This document shows positions 13,430 through 24,305 of a stretch of 64,000 nt of DNA, one piece after another (position 1 is the first letter of the stretch; each line of letters begins with the position of its first letter). The notes beneath the pieces are model-generated. The model did no database searches. It had not been told where the DNA came from and was given only the letters and a program-made list of their open reading frames with translations. The position numbers were made by a program, and so were the translations under genes. Source of the DNA: Crocodylus rhombifer (Eukaryota; Chordata; Crocodylia; Crocodylidae); assembly GCA_038503035.1 (NCBI GenBank), contig JAVSML010020434.1:1-64000 (forward strand), written 5' to 3'.

Positions 13430-13975
13430 TTCAGAGGTGGTGCAGTGGTGTGGTTGCACTCTTTCTTTTGGACTACTGCTGGTTACTTTTTTTAAGTCCC
13501 CAGAACAAACAAGAATCCCTGGGCTCAGCTGGGAATAGCAGCAGTGTTGGTGACAGGCAGGTTCTCAACCCTCCTAGCCCAGGTGCAGGGACAAGAAACC
13601 TTCCAGCTGCTACTGCTGCTGTCCACAGCCACTCCTGGCTGTCTGAACAGCCACCCTGTGGCCTCAGCTAGAATGGTACAGAAGCCAGGACAGCGGTGGT
13701 GGCAGGGCAAATTCAGAGGTGTAAGTCAAGAAGGGGAGGGAGGAACTGGAGAAGAGGGATGTGACTGAACATGGAGGGGAAGGGGGGAGGGTTCTTTCCC
13801 GATATGGGAAGTCCATGGTTTTTGCCTTGGTGTGGTGGGCTTCCCTCCTAGTGGGGATAGGAAGGGCAACAGGGAGCAAGGGAGTGCAGCCCTGAGGCAC
13901 TGGTCAGTGCTTCTGTATCCCCTCCCTCCCCCACCTTTTAAAATCCTAGATCCACCTATGTATGTGACCAGGTCT
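13430..13975 (-). repeat. Unclassified GC-rich dispersed repeat, copy 1
   Basis: Read on the minus strand it begins near 'ataggtggatctaggatttt' and continues through a G-rich tract to 'gatacagaagcactgacca'. The same order appears on the plus strand at about 52,650 ('ccaggattttgtaaactg', then 'gtgcagaagcattgact'). The flanks GGCCAGGT (left) and GACCAGGT (right) match at 7 of 8 and could be a target duplication, which would suggest a DNA transposon. No transposase frame is present. Boundaries are approximate. Confidence 0.4.
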
Positions 13976-14084
13976 GGATATTATTCTTCTTATTCAGTTG
14001 TATTTGTTTTATAACAGACTTCAGAGATCTTTTCTGACAGGTGCTGTATGGGGCAGACAGTAAAAGACAAGCCTTGCCTTAATG

Positions 14085-14270
14085 CAGCAGTTCTGAACCT
14101 TTTTCAGTTGATGTTCCCCTTGGTCTCAGAGTGAGAATTTCAAGTTGTCAAGATGTTTTTTTAGGCCCTTTGACCTGTGTGAGAAAATGTATGAAATATA
14201 TCTCGTATACCCCCTGATGAGGCTTCACGTACCCCCTGGGGGTACATGGAGCCCCGGTTCAGAACTGGTG
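14085..14270. mobile_element. hAT-type MITE with perfect target duplication
   Basis: The terminal inverted repeats are CAGCAGTTCTGAACC on the left and GGTTCAGAACTGGTG on the right, differing at one position. The flanking 8-bp sequence CCTTAATG is identical on both sides (14,077-14,084 and 14,271-14,278), the hallmark of hAT insertion. At 186 bp it is far too short to encode a transposase. The interior carries CGTATACCCCCT and ACGTACCCCCTGGGGGTAC motifs shared with other hAT-type elements in this window. Confidence 0.88.
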
Positions 14271-14779
14271 CCTTAATGACAGGTAGATGAAACAAATACA
14301 TGGATGTGTGGGGTGAAGTCTTGTATTCCAGTAGTATTCCAGTTAGGCTTTTTAAAAATAAAATATCCGCTCAGTTTATAAAGTACAGTACCTTAGTTTA
14401 TAAATTTATTTGCAAACAGACTATTTTCTACTCATCAAAGCACTGAGTCATGTAACTGTAAAAATACTCAATTTAACTTTAGATGAAAACAGTTTATTTT
14501 TTGTTTGTTTCAAAGACCATATCAGTTCTTCATCTTACCATTCTGACTGCACACCATCTAGCCTTACTGTCTTCATGGGATGAACTGAAATGACCACCTG
14601 AAGACATTAGTTTATCATGCCAGCAATTTAGTGGACTAATTCTTGGAAGCTGAGGTTTTCTTTTCTCTTCTCCCATAATTTTTACGGTAGAATTCATTTT
14701 AAACAGAGCAGATATTCTCTGGGTAGGCTGTAGCAGTCTAGCCTTCCCCTATAATTTCACATTTTCTGAAGTCTTTACT

Positions 14780-15036
14780 TTTCAGGTTAGGCACCTCGAA
14801 ATGGAACTGTATTGCACATTTCTATATACAATATTTAATGATCAAATATTTAATGATCGGTATTTAATGATTCAACATTTAATGATCAAAATCAATCACG
14901 CCGGATTTTCTGACCAACATGATGATTCCTCCAGAAAGAATGATAATCTTGTTAATCTCATTTACTCCCTGGATTTAAAGAAATTGCACATGTTCAGAGT
15001 AAGTCCATCCATTTATAATATTTCCAAAGAGAATCA
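14780..15036 (+). repeat. Diverged dispersed repeat, copy 1 (unclassified)
   Basis: This segment aligns with 16,622-16,836 in the same orientation. Shared anchors include TTCAG, ATGGAA, TTGCACA, a 'ccggattttctgacc'-like word and TAATCTCATTT. Later anchors are CTGGATTT, then CCATCCATTTAT against CTATCCATTTAT. It contains a local tandem expansion at about 14,830-14,889 that the second copy lacks. It has no coding signature, and I do not recognise the family. Confidence 0.5.
14830..14889 (+). repeat. Tandem repeat, about four 14-15 bp units
   Basis: Units share the core ATTTAATGAT (aatatttaatgatc, aaatatttaatgatc, ggtatttaatgatt, caacatttaatgatc). They lie inside the dispersed repeat at 14,780-15,036. 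The related copy near 16,680 has a single unit-like segment. Confidence 0.75.
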
Positions 15037-16621
15037 GCCTTTTCTTGTAACTCTCATGATTCATTTGGCTCCTAAAGCTGTAGTCTCAAAAGCTAAATCC
15101 TGTAAGTCTGTGAAATGCCAGCTGCTAGTCCTTTTACCACTCCTTTTTCAGGAAGGATTCCATGTGATACAGTAAGTCCATAAAATATTATAAAAAACTC
15201 AAACAAAACAAAGGTTTTTCCTTTTTCTCTCTGATAGGAACATATGGTCAAGTACAGAGTTACCTAAATGTTTTACCATATGAGTTTAATGTAAAATGTG
15301 CTAATTTTCCAATGCTTTCTTTGCATACATTGAAAAAAAAAGAAGAGAGAAAATACAGTTTTACAAACTTGTAAAAATTACCCTAAAATACCTTTCTCCA
15401 ATTTTATTGCCTGTTATCTCCAGCCCTTGTGGACTGAGAACTGCTGTCTAGGAATAGAAATTGTTTTCCAGTGATTTATGACACCTACTGCTAGCCCAAG
15501 CAGGTTACTAGATTTCTCTTTCCTTTCAGGGGGTGGGGTGGCACAGACACTAAAGTACATGTTTAACAAGTCCCAAAATAGCAAGTCTGAAGCCACAGCA
15601 GAAGTGATCATGGTGTAGCCTGTCAGATTCTAATGAATGTGTGAATGCTGCTAAACAGCTTGTCACAGGAACCCTCAGACCATTCATCGTGCTCATCTTG
15701 TTCTCAGATCGGTGATTTGTTTCTTTGGAAAGATGAGGGAATAGAAAAGAATGCCAGATGTGGGGGCGGGGGAAGACAGGTTAAAAAAAGAAGCCTTCTA
15801 AAATGTGGGGATTGGAAGATCTTTGGAGGACCAGCGTACTTTTAACAGTCCTACTGGATATGGAAAAGCAGAAGGAAGGTAGAGGAACAAAGGCCCATGT
15901 AAGAAACAATATATTATATTGTTGTGCAAATTACCTTATTGCAGCTTTGAAAGTACAGCACATATATACACAAACAAAAGACACAGGGTCCAGACTACTT
16001 TGCAAACTACTGACAGTAGAACATCAAACTATCACTTTTTCTGAATCCCTCTCAGTATACACGAGTGGACCTATAAAGACAATCTTTATACCACTATAAT
16101 TTTGAGGGCTAGTTTGTACCAACTGCAGGACTCTATAGGTCAACTGAGAATTGGTGGAACAGGCCTACATTGAAATACTCACCTATACACAACCCCTATA
16201 TAAATAAAGGGATGAAAAAGAGGACAGTTGATTTAGAAGTCTAGTGTTTCCATTTCAATCTAGTAGAGAGCTCCCCCAAGCCAAGGGAGTTTTCAGCTAG
16301 CTAGATGCCAGCTATTTTTGGGCATCTTAAGTAGCACAAAGCAACTAATTAGGGAGTTATATTTAGAGACAGTTAAAAGAACAAACAAGCAAGCAGACAA
16401 GCCAGTCCATCTTCATCACACTCACATAGGTGCACACTTATGTGCCTTTTCCTTGTTTGGTTTGTGCTTCAGTCACCTTGAGTTCTATAAAAAAAACCCA
16501 AACAGCCAAAAGCCACAAGATGTAATAACTAAGATTTGAAAACCCTTCCCAAAAGCTATTATCTCATATTTACAGTTAGGGATATCTCACATTGGTGTGG
16601 TAGAATGATTCACATATCAAA
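15037..16621. other. AT-rich stretch, nothing recognised
   Basis: No element termini, RNA gene or protein motif can be supported. The open frames are short and lack family signatures. Confidence 0.5.
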
Positions 16622-16836
16622 TTCAGAGCACCTTAAAATGAGAGCTCAAGCTGATGGAAGCCTTGCACAAAGTAGTAATTAGCGATAAAAATCCATCAGT
16701 GCAGATTTTTCGGTTGAGCACTGCTTTCCACAGTTTCATTTCAAGATCTGTAATCTCATTTGTTCTCTGGATTTCAAGCACTTGCAAATGTAGGGAGCAA
16801 CTCTATCCATTTATGAGATTTATCAAGGAGAAGCAC
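16622..16836 (+). repeat. Diverged dispersed repeat, copy 2 (unclassified)
   Basis: It is collinear with 14,780-15,036. Matching parts include ATGGAAGCCTTGCACA, GATAAAAATCCATCA, TAATCTCATTTGTTCTCTGG and CTATCCATTTATGAG. It is an old repeat of unknown class. Its ends are approximate and no target duplication is visible. Confidence 0.5.
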
Positions 16837-17289
16837 ATATGGCTCTGTTTTGCACACAGAGTGAACATCCATGAATAATCAAAGTGGCCACTATATCACT
16901 CTGGCACAGTAGAGAAGGCAAACAGAATCTACTCTGACAGATACCCACCACATAATGGGAGGGAGTCTGTTGAGTGTTACTAGACACGCCAACATGCATA
17001 TACACACACAAAATGGGATAGATGTGGGTATAAAGAACATTACATGATTTACCAAATACAAAACAAATAAAATAAAATACTTCTGTATCCTTTTAATCAC
17101 CCTTATACAAGCCCTGCTATTGTACACTAAGGGTCCAAAGAAGAGTTATAAAAATAACTTTTACAATTCACTGCAGCAGGACATTATTGAAGAAAAGAGC
17201 TAAGCGCATTTTTAACCAAAAAGTTTTAGACATGCAGATGAATGAGGTCAGTATCACTGGTTGAATCATCTAGGCTGAAATATAAGTTA

Positions 17290-18420
17290 TCAGCAGGGAT
17301 CTATGTTTTCCATTCACAATGGAAAAATGTGGATTTTTTTCCTTTGAAGGAGAGAAACACAGATTTTCTACTTTAAAGGAGAAAGAAGTGGGAAATGACA
17401 GGTTTCCCTTTGCAAGCTGGCAGAGTTTCAATCTGCAAAGGGCTGCTTGGGGCTGGGAGTGAGTGGAAGGAGGGCAATTGGAAGCAGGAGGTGCCACATG
17501 CACGTACATGCACATGGCAGCCAGGCAGCAGTGGAGAGCTGCTCCCGCAGCTCCCTGCAGGTAAGCTGGAAGGGGGGCAGATTGGGGCCCCCACGATGAG
17601 GGAGGGCAGGAGGGAAAAAGTAGGGCAGGGCTGGGGCTGGGGGCACTGCCCAGCCGGGGTCATCTGTGGGGTGGCAGAGGGGTGGCTCCCCACTGTTGTG
17701 TGCACTCCTGAGGAGAGAGGCATGGGGTGGCAGGGGGCACCTTGCCATGGCAGTGCGGCCGGTGTGGGGCTTCTGGCAGTGGCACTGAGCTTCTTTGCCC
17801 CACTCTGCTGTGGAGGTCCTGAGGTGAGGGCAGCAGGGTGGAGCCCCAGATCCACAGCAGGCACCCCACATCTACTCTCACTCTTTCCCCATGGGCTATG
17901 CTTCAGCTATGCCACCTGCAGAGCAAGGGGGACCTGGGCTTCCTGCTCCGCTCTGGCCACAGCAGCCTCTATTTCCCACAGGTGGCGGCTGGGGCACAGA
18001 CACTGCTGGGGGGTGGGGGAGATGGAGAATTGGCTGTGGGTCCTGGCCCTGGTTCCATAGCGCTAGGAACTGGGGGCCCCCTCCAGCAGAGCTGGGAGGC
18101 CAGGGGGCTGCGCATTGGGAGTGAGGGACAGCAGCAGGGTCAGATGGCTGTGGGTTGGGAGTGAGGGGCAACAGTATGTGCTGGGGCAGGACACGAGCAT
18201 ATTAGGGCTGCTTAGCACCACAAAGTGTGGGGGGCAGCACCCGCAGCTGGACCCACATTCTGGTAAATGAAGGGGGTAGGGGAAGCTCTGATTTTCTATG
18301 CTAAAATAACCAAAATCAAATGACAAGATATACAGGTAATCAGAATGTATTTTATTATAATGATTGAGGCACTGGTATGTTTCCAAGTTGCTTTAAAATT
18401 GAAATACATCAATTGTACTT
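17290..18420. repeat. Unclassified repeat-like block with GC-rich centre
   Basis: AT-rich margins (about 17,290-17,400 and 18,280-18,420) enclose a strongly GC-rich centre (about 17,410-18,250). The margins resemble a dispersed reptile repeat with the words 'gatctatgttttcca' and 'atacaggtaatcagaatgta'. I cannot name the family. The overlapping open frames on both strands are proline/glycine-rich and lack domains, so I do not call a gene. Confidence 0.35.
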
Positions 18421-18424
18421 TACG

Positions 18425-18600
18425 GTCGTTTGTTGTAGCCATGTTATTCTAAGGACAAAAGTAGATAAGGTTCTTTAGGCAGATGTGGTATCTTTTATTA
18501 GACCAACTAAATAGTTGGAAAAATTATTCTTTGCAAGCTTTCGGGCACGGATGCCCTTCTTCAGGCATAGGGAGTGTCTGTTGGTGTTTATGTGCTTTTA
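18425..18600 (-). repeat. Dispersed vertebrate repeat, minus orientation
   Basis: On the minus strand the sequence reads CTGAAGAAGGGCATCCGTG, CGAAAGCTTGCAAAG, AGTTGGTCTAATAAAAGATA and AACATGGCTACAACAA, in that order. I recognise these words from a repeat common in reptile and amphibian genomes, but I do not recall its formal name. The order and spacing are convincing. No coding function is expected. Confidence 0.65.
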
Positions 18601-21343
18601 TGTAGAAGAGAAGCCAAAATACAAGATACAGGTCTGTGAAAATGTCTCCCATTCCCTTTGAACCTTACTGACATGTATTTGCATTTTGGAGAATAGGTTG
18701 GTGAATATTACCAAAGTTATTATGAAACCGTTAAAAAACCCTCCTTGTGGTTATGGCCCAAATCTTTTTTCTGTCACTACGATGTCTAAGTAGTACTTCA
18801 GTGTTTGTTAAGTATTGAGTATACCTCTCTGCAGCTACTGTTGAGGTCTGTCTCCAATGTGCTTGAGTGTGGCTACAGAGTGCTCCCCTGGAGCAGCTCT
18901 GAGTGGGTGGGAGGTGATCAATAGTACAACTGTCAAGAACAAGTTATAAAGACCCCCTGAGTTTCTAAGTCTAAAAAGCCTAACCTACCCTGTTGGAGTC
19001 CATGGCAAATTGTTAACATATCTTCTTTTATAGCATGTCATCATCTTAGCCTCATGGCATTTTAGTCACAAAAAGTGAGGAGACGTTACCCGTGGTTTTT
19101 TTTCCAATAGTCTACTGACTTAGGAGGAAGGAGACTTGGTTCTAGTCCCTCAATCTGAGAAGGTTTGATCTCATATCTTCTGCTTCTCGGGAAAGTGCCT
19201 ACACTACAAACTATTTCTGCACCCTCCCCTAGTGCCCCTCTGATCCTCTTCCTCTCCTTTTTGCTCTCAGATCTGTGCTCCCTGCCTGTAATGGGGCACT
19301 GGGACAACACCCCAGTCCTTATGCTACAGTCTACTTGGGCACCCGTCCTGGCCTGGGAATCCACAGGGTTTGCTCCTCAGAGGACATCTTGTCAAAAGCC
19401 AGACTCAGTCAGCACTGAGAGTCCTCTGCTCTCTGAACCTGACTTCCCTCTTCTATACCAGGCCTGGAGGCCTGGCACTGGCTGCAAGCATATCAGAGTG
19501 TGGCCAACCCAGCAGCTCTCTTTAACTCATTCCTTGCCAGGGTGTAGTTAGTCCACCCCATCACAAACCTCTTCCTCCCTAGAGGCTAGCAAGCCCACCC
19601 TATCACATTGCCCAATCTGCTACCTTCTTTTCTGTTCCCTGCCCTATCTGTGGCTGTGTTCCCTTCTCTCTCCCTGATCTGTCATATGGCACACACAGAG
19701 GATACCTGTGTCATATGGTATGTGTGCTGCAGGTTGGCCAACCCTGCACTAGACTATGTGCTAGGTAGGGCTGAGGGCATCCTTTAACCTTTCTTGTTGA
19801 AGCTGAGCTACAGTGTTGAAGGAATGCAAGAGCCATTGGGCCAAAACAATAGCAAATACGGGGGAATATGTCTCTACAAGGTATCAATGGAGTTACACTG
19901 GTGTAAAACTGGTGCAAGTGACAGACGAATTAGTTCTGTACCCAAACGTTGGACCCTCCAGCATCACAGTGTTCCCAGCACTATCATGATGTACTGAGGA
20001 TGGAAATTCACTGTAGCTCCCCACAACACGCACTCCCAGTGGGTGAAATAATCAGGATACAGAAACAGTCAAGTTTGCTTTTTTGTTTATAACTGGAATG
20101 ATTTCATAGTAAGAAGAAGAGCTTGCTTAGGTACATGGAAGACAGTTGGTTCTGAGCTGAGGTTTTGGAGTGGCTGTGGGGAAAACCTGGCTTTACATCA
20201 GTTTAAACATTACATTAGAACATTATTGATTTTTTGGCAGCAAGCAATAGGACAGACTAATTATTACTAGCTAATTATTTTAATATTAAAATAAATGAAA
20301 AAGCCTGTAGGAATCCCTAATGGAAATCATCATCTCTCTCCATACAAGGTAGTAGACTTTGATATCTAGAAAATGATATATTACTACAATATTTGCTGCA
20401 TTTGTACTAAACTGCATATATTCCTCCTAGTATATCTTTATTAGTAGCAGAGATTTTACCATCTGTGATTATCATCGTTGTTGCCAGATAGAAATCCTTC
20501 CCTGCCAATAAACAATGGCATTATACCAGGGAGGAACTTGGCCCTCTTGGCCATCTTATAGTTTATACTATAGCAACATTACAGACCTCTAGTTTTTATG
20601 TTTTGAGGTTTTTATAGATAACATCTAACTGTATCAGGTTCCTTTGAACATTGTATCAGTTTTCAGAAGTGAGTAAAAACATTAACCTTAAAAACCATTT
20701 GTTTTCTGCTTGCATTTGGCATAGTCTTGTGGATCAGCAATGTTTCTTATCCCATGATCAATTTTCTTTCCATCTTGATTGAAGGAAATGTGTGTCTTAG
20801 CTGCAAGCTCTGCTGAATTCCCTGCCACGATCTCTGCATATATGTAAATGAACATTAGCTGCAGAATATCAGATGATGAAAATGCTGAAAGAACGTTATG
20901 GCTTGAGGAAGCGGGAAAATAGTCTCTTGCCAGCAAAGTCGTTTTCTCTTTGAAGGAAATACTTGAGTGACACAAAGTTGAGGGTAAAATATAAATTAAA
21001 AGTGAAAAGTTGGACAAGATGTAATTATTAAAATGATTTGGATTAAATTGGGGAAATTCAAGGCTTATTCTAACAGAGAGCTTGTGTGCATGCATATAAA
21101 AAAATAAGTGTGTTCATTGTCAGGCTGTGAATCTTAGGCAAATCCCACAGAGGTGATGACAGTATACATGTCAACAACCCCTACAATCAGATATGGACCG
21201 TCAGGAATCAACTGCTTGTAAGGATTTGACCTCTGTCAGTAAACAGTAGCCTATTACTGGATGGAATGAGGACTGCTCACTTATATGCCATTGCTTTAGA
21301 CTGCTATTGATTAAATCAATATTGCTTGAATTATCCTCTCACT
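18601..21343. other. No gene seen
   Basis: This is mixed-composition sequence. The part from 19,700 to 19,746 ends in TTGGCCAACCCTG, which resembles a hAT right terminus, but I could not fix a left end with a matching target duplication. The 135-codon minus frame at 20,688-21,095 has no recognisable motif and is probably chance. Confidence 0.4.
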
Positions 21344-22955
21344 CGGTGGTTGTCAACTGTAGGTACGCACACCCCTTGGGCTACTTAAAAGGGTTGTAGG
21401 GGTACTTAAAAGGGTACGCAGAACAGATGTGGCTGATAAATGCTGCATGTATGCGCGCAGCCGCAGCGCAGCACGCAGGTGGCAAGGAGCACAGCCCAGC
21501 CATGTGGAGAGCAGCTGGGTCCAGCTGGTAAATCTATTGTGAGGGAAAGGGCATAAGGGATGGGGCAGATCGAGGCCCCAGCAGTGGGGGAGGGAGTGGG
21601 GCTGGGGCTGGGCCTATGCGGCTGGGATGGGGTTCAGGACTGAGCCATGCCTGGGAGGAGTGGGGGGCAGCTCCCAGAGCTGCTATGTGCTCCCCCAGGA
21701 AGGCATGGCATGGAGGTGTGTGACCCCCGATCTGCACATGGGGCAGGGTGGGCTGCAGGCTGGGGCAACACAGGACTATTCCTGGAGGGGGCTGGACTGG
21801 CCTGCACTCAGGGCAGGCACTGGCAGTGGCACTGGGAGGAGGGGTTGAGGGGTCTATGGTGAATTCTGGAGTGGCTGCAGCCCCTCCCATAGCCCTACTC
21901 CCATAGGTCCCCATGGTGAGGGAAGGAATGGGGCTAGGGCTGGGGCTGCAACAGGTGCTGCACAGATGGGTGGAGCATGGGATGCAGTATGGGATGGAGC
22001 TGTGAGCAGCTTTTCCAGGTGGTGCAGGGAGGGGTTGGTGGCTCCCACTGCTGCACACACCCCAGGAGTCATGGGGGGTACATGTCCTGGATCTGCACAT
22101 GGGGTGAGGTTGGGCTGTGGGCCACTGTGGGCTGGGGCTAGGGCTGGGGTTGGGGCAGCACTGGGCTGTTCCCAGTGGTGGAATGGGTAAGGCTGCACTG
22201 GGAGTGGGGGTTGGGGGGGATACAGCAAAATCTGGTGTGACTGCAGCGCCTGCCATAGCCCCCCTCCCAGCACTGCCACTGCCCACCCCAAGCGCAGTCC
22301 AGCCCAGCTCCCACTGGGAAGAGCTTGGTGCCATCTTGGGCCCAGCCCACAGCCCACCCTGCCCCATGTGCAGATCTGGGGGCACGTGCCCCCATGCCTT
22401 CCTGGGGGTGCACGTAGTGGTGGGAGATGCCCCCTAATCCCCCCTTTGCATGGCTCAGTCCCACACCCTGCCCTGGATGTGCAGCCCCTGCCCCAGCCCT
22501 ACTCCCTGCCCCACCACTGTGGCACCCTTCCCTGCCCTGCATGCAGATCTGGGGGCACATGATCCCCATGCTCCCCTGGAGTGTATGCAGCAGTGGGAGC
22601 TACCTCTGCCCCCCTGGCTCCATCCTGTGGTCTGCCTGGCTGGGCACCACCTGCCCCAGCCCCAGCTCTGGGCTCAGCCTGGCCCAGGCCCCCACTGGGA
22701 AAAGCCCCCCATGCCCTCCCAGGGTGTGCACAGCAGCAGGAGCCACCCCTGCTATCCACGGCCCTCAGGATGAGCTGCTCACAGCTCCATCCCATGCTCA
22801 GCCTGGCTGTGCAGCATCTGCCCCAGCCCCACTTCCTCCTTCACTGGGGACCTCAATCTGCCCCCCTCCTTAAAAACAAGAAAATAATAAAATAAAGGGG
22901 TACAGGAGCTGAAACACTGAGTCAAAAGGTTGAAAAAAAAGGTTGAAAATTCCTG
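21344..22955. mobile_element. hAT-like element with a large internal inverted repeat
   Basis: The left end CGGTGGTTGTCAAC and the complement of the right end, CAGGAATTTTCAAC, match at 9 of 14 positions. The 8-bp flanks CTCTCACT and TTCTAGCT match at 5 of 8. Inside, a GC-rich left arm (from about 21,540) is the diverged reverse complement of a right arm (to about 22,870). For example 'gatctgcacatggggcaggg' near 21,729 pairs with 'ccctgccccatgtgcagatc' near 22,357. 'ggcagatcgagg' near 21,564 pairs with 'cctcaatctgcc' near 22,851. It encodes no transposase. The long frames in both directions follow from the GC-rich palindrome. Confidence 0.55.
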
Positions 22956-23399
22956 TTCTAGCTTTTGGAGACCTGTATCTTTTTATGGCAGGTAGACTTA
23001 AGTTTCAACATGATGCCTAAGGTATCACGAACTTGAAAACATTTATTAAATCCACCAAAGCAAAATACAACAATGACATATTAGGAATATATTTGCTATT
23101 ACTTAAAATATGCAATTTTCCAGTGTGTCCAACACCTCAGTTTGAAAAAGACTGTAGGATGGGTTAGGAAGGAATGCATGAGAGTGGTTTGGAGTTTACT
23201 TCTTAACCTCAACAGATTTTTTTTCCAATTATTTTTATTACTACACAAGCTAGTCATTAAAAGAAGAGAGCTATCTGAACAAATGAAAGCAAAGCAAGGG
23301 AAGAGTCATAAAATTCTGGTTCTTGTCTTAAGCATTATTTCTGGTTTTTATCCAAAGCCTGTCTAGTGTAAAATTCATAACAATCCTGGGAGCTGGGAC
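22956..23399. other. AT-rich stretch, nothing recognised
   Basis: No motif or repeat terminus can be supported in this short interval. Confidence 0.45.
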
Positions 23400-24305
23400 T
23401 AGGTTTTTACTTTTTAGACATGTAATGCCTAAATTGAAGACACCTGAACTACCTCTCTGAATCTTACTCTGGGTACTATGTTTGCCCTTCTACCGTCCTC
23501 TGGGACTCCACACATCAATCATAAATTCTCAAAGGTAATTGCTCATGGTTCAGAGATTGTTCCTTAAGTAGTCTGGAGTGAATGTCACCAGGTCCTGTTA
23601 ATCTGAATATATGTATCATACCTAAATATTCTTTAACCTGTTCTTTCCATGAAGTGGTAGGTATTCTTATCTCCTTGTTAAAATTAATTTAGTTAAACAT
23701 CTTGTCACAATTAATTTTTTGGGGGGGAGTGGGTGAAAGTTGATGCAAAGAAGTCTATTAAATATTTCTCCCCGTCATCCATTATTTCATTTCTGTGCCC
23801 CCAGACCTGCCCTTTCTTTTGTTTTCCTTTTATTCTAATGCATGTATAGAACCATTACTTGTTGCCTTTTATATTTCTTGCATTTTGCACTTCTGCCTTT
23901 CTAAATTAAACTCTACATGCTTGTGCTACTTCTTTAATTTCATCCTTAAACATTGTCGTATTTCCATATTTTTGTATTGAAGGATTCCTGATAATCCTTT
24001 AGTCAGGATTGGGATTGTTTGCCATTGTGTCTTTGATACTGTCTCTTCCGGTAACTGTCAGCTTTCTTTTATCTTTTATTTATTACATTAAATTCCCAAG
24101 AGATCCTATCTATGAGCTCCTATAGTGTTTCAAAGTCTGCTTTCTAAGTACCTTATCTTTATTCTGCTGCTCTCCCTTTAGCATCATTTACTTTATCGTT
24201 CATGATCACTTTCACCCAAATTATCTTCCGTCTTCAGATTCTCAATCATCTACTCATTATTAATCAGAATCAATTCAAAAATAGCCATTTACTTACTAAC
24301 TTTAG
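23400..24305 (-). mobile_element. Old CR1 LINE fragment, endonuclease-RT linker
   Basis: On the minus strand, decayed matches run from the GESDHE...LDFKKADF region of the CR1 endonuclease tail near 24,140-24,220. They continue through the linker to the FKSAGPDAIHPRVLKELA and VPEDW region near 23,480-23,620. Many stops and indels mark it as an old copy. It abuts a plus-strand CR1 copy at its right end, and the two share about 300 bp of element coordinates. The open frame at 23,795-23,980 is antisense chance. Confidence 0.75.

Noticed and set aside
17395..18060. 221-codon plus-strand open frame
   Set aside because: It lies in a GC-rich repeat-like block. Several overlapping frames on both strands have the same biased composition and no domain.
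19494..19746. Possible hAT element (CAGAGTGTGGCCAACC ... TTGGCCAACCCTG)
   Set aside because: The ends resemble each other, but the 8-bp flanks AAGCATAT and CACTAGAC do not match, so the boundaries are unsupported.
20688..21095. 135-codon minus-strand open frame in AT-rich DNA
   Set aside because: No recognisable family signature, and no evident splice or promoter context. Length is plausible by chance in 64 kb.
21534..22385. 283-codon minus-strand open frame, proline-rich
   Set aside because: It lies wholly in a GC-rich palindromic repeat with comparable frames on both strands and no recognisable motif.
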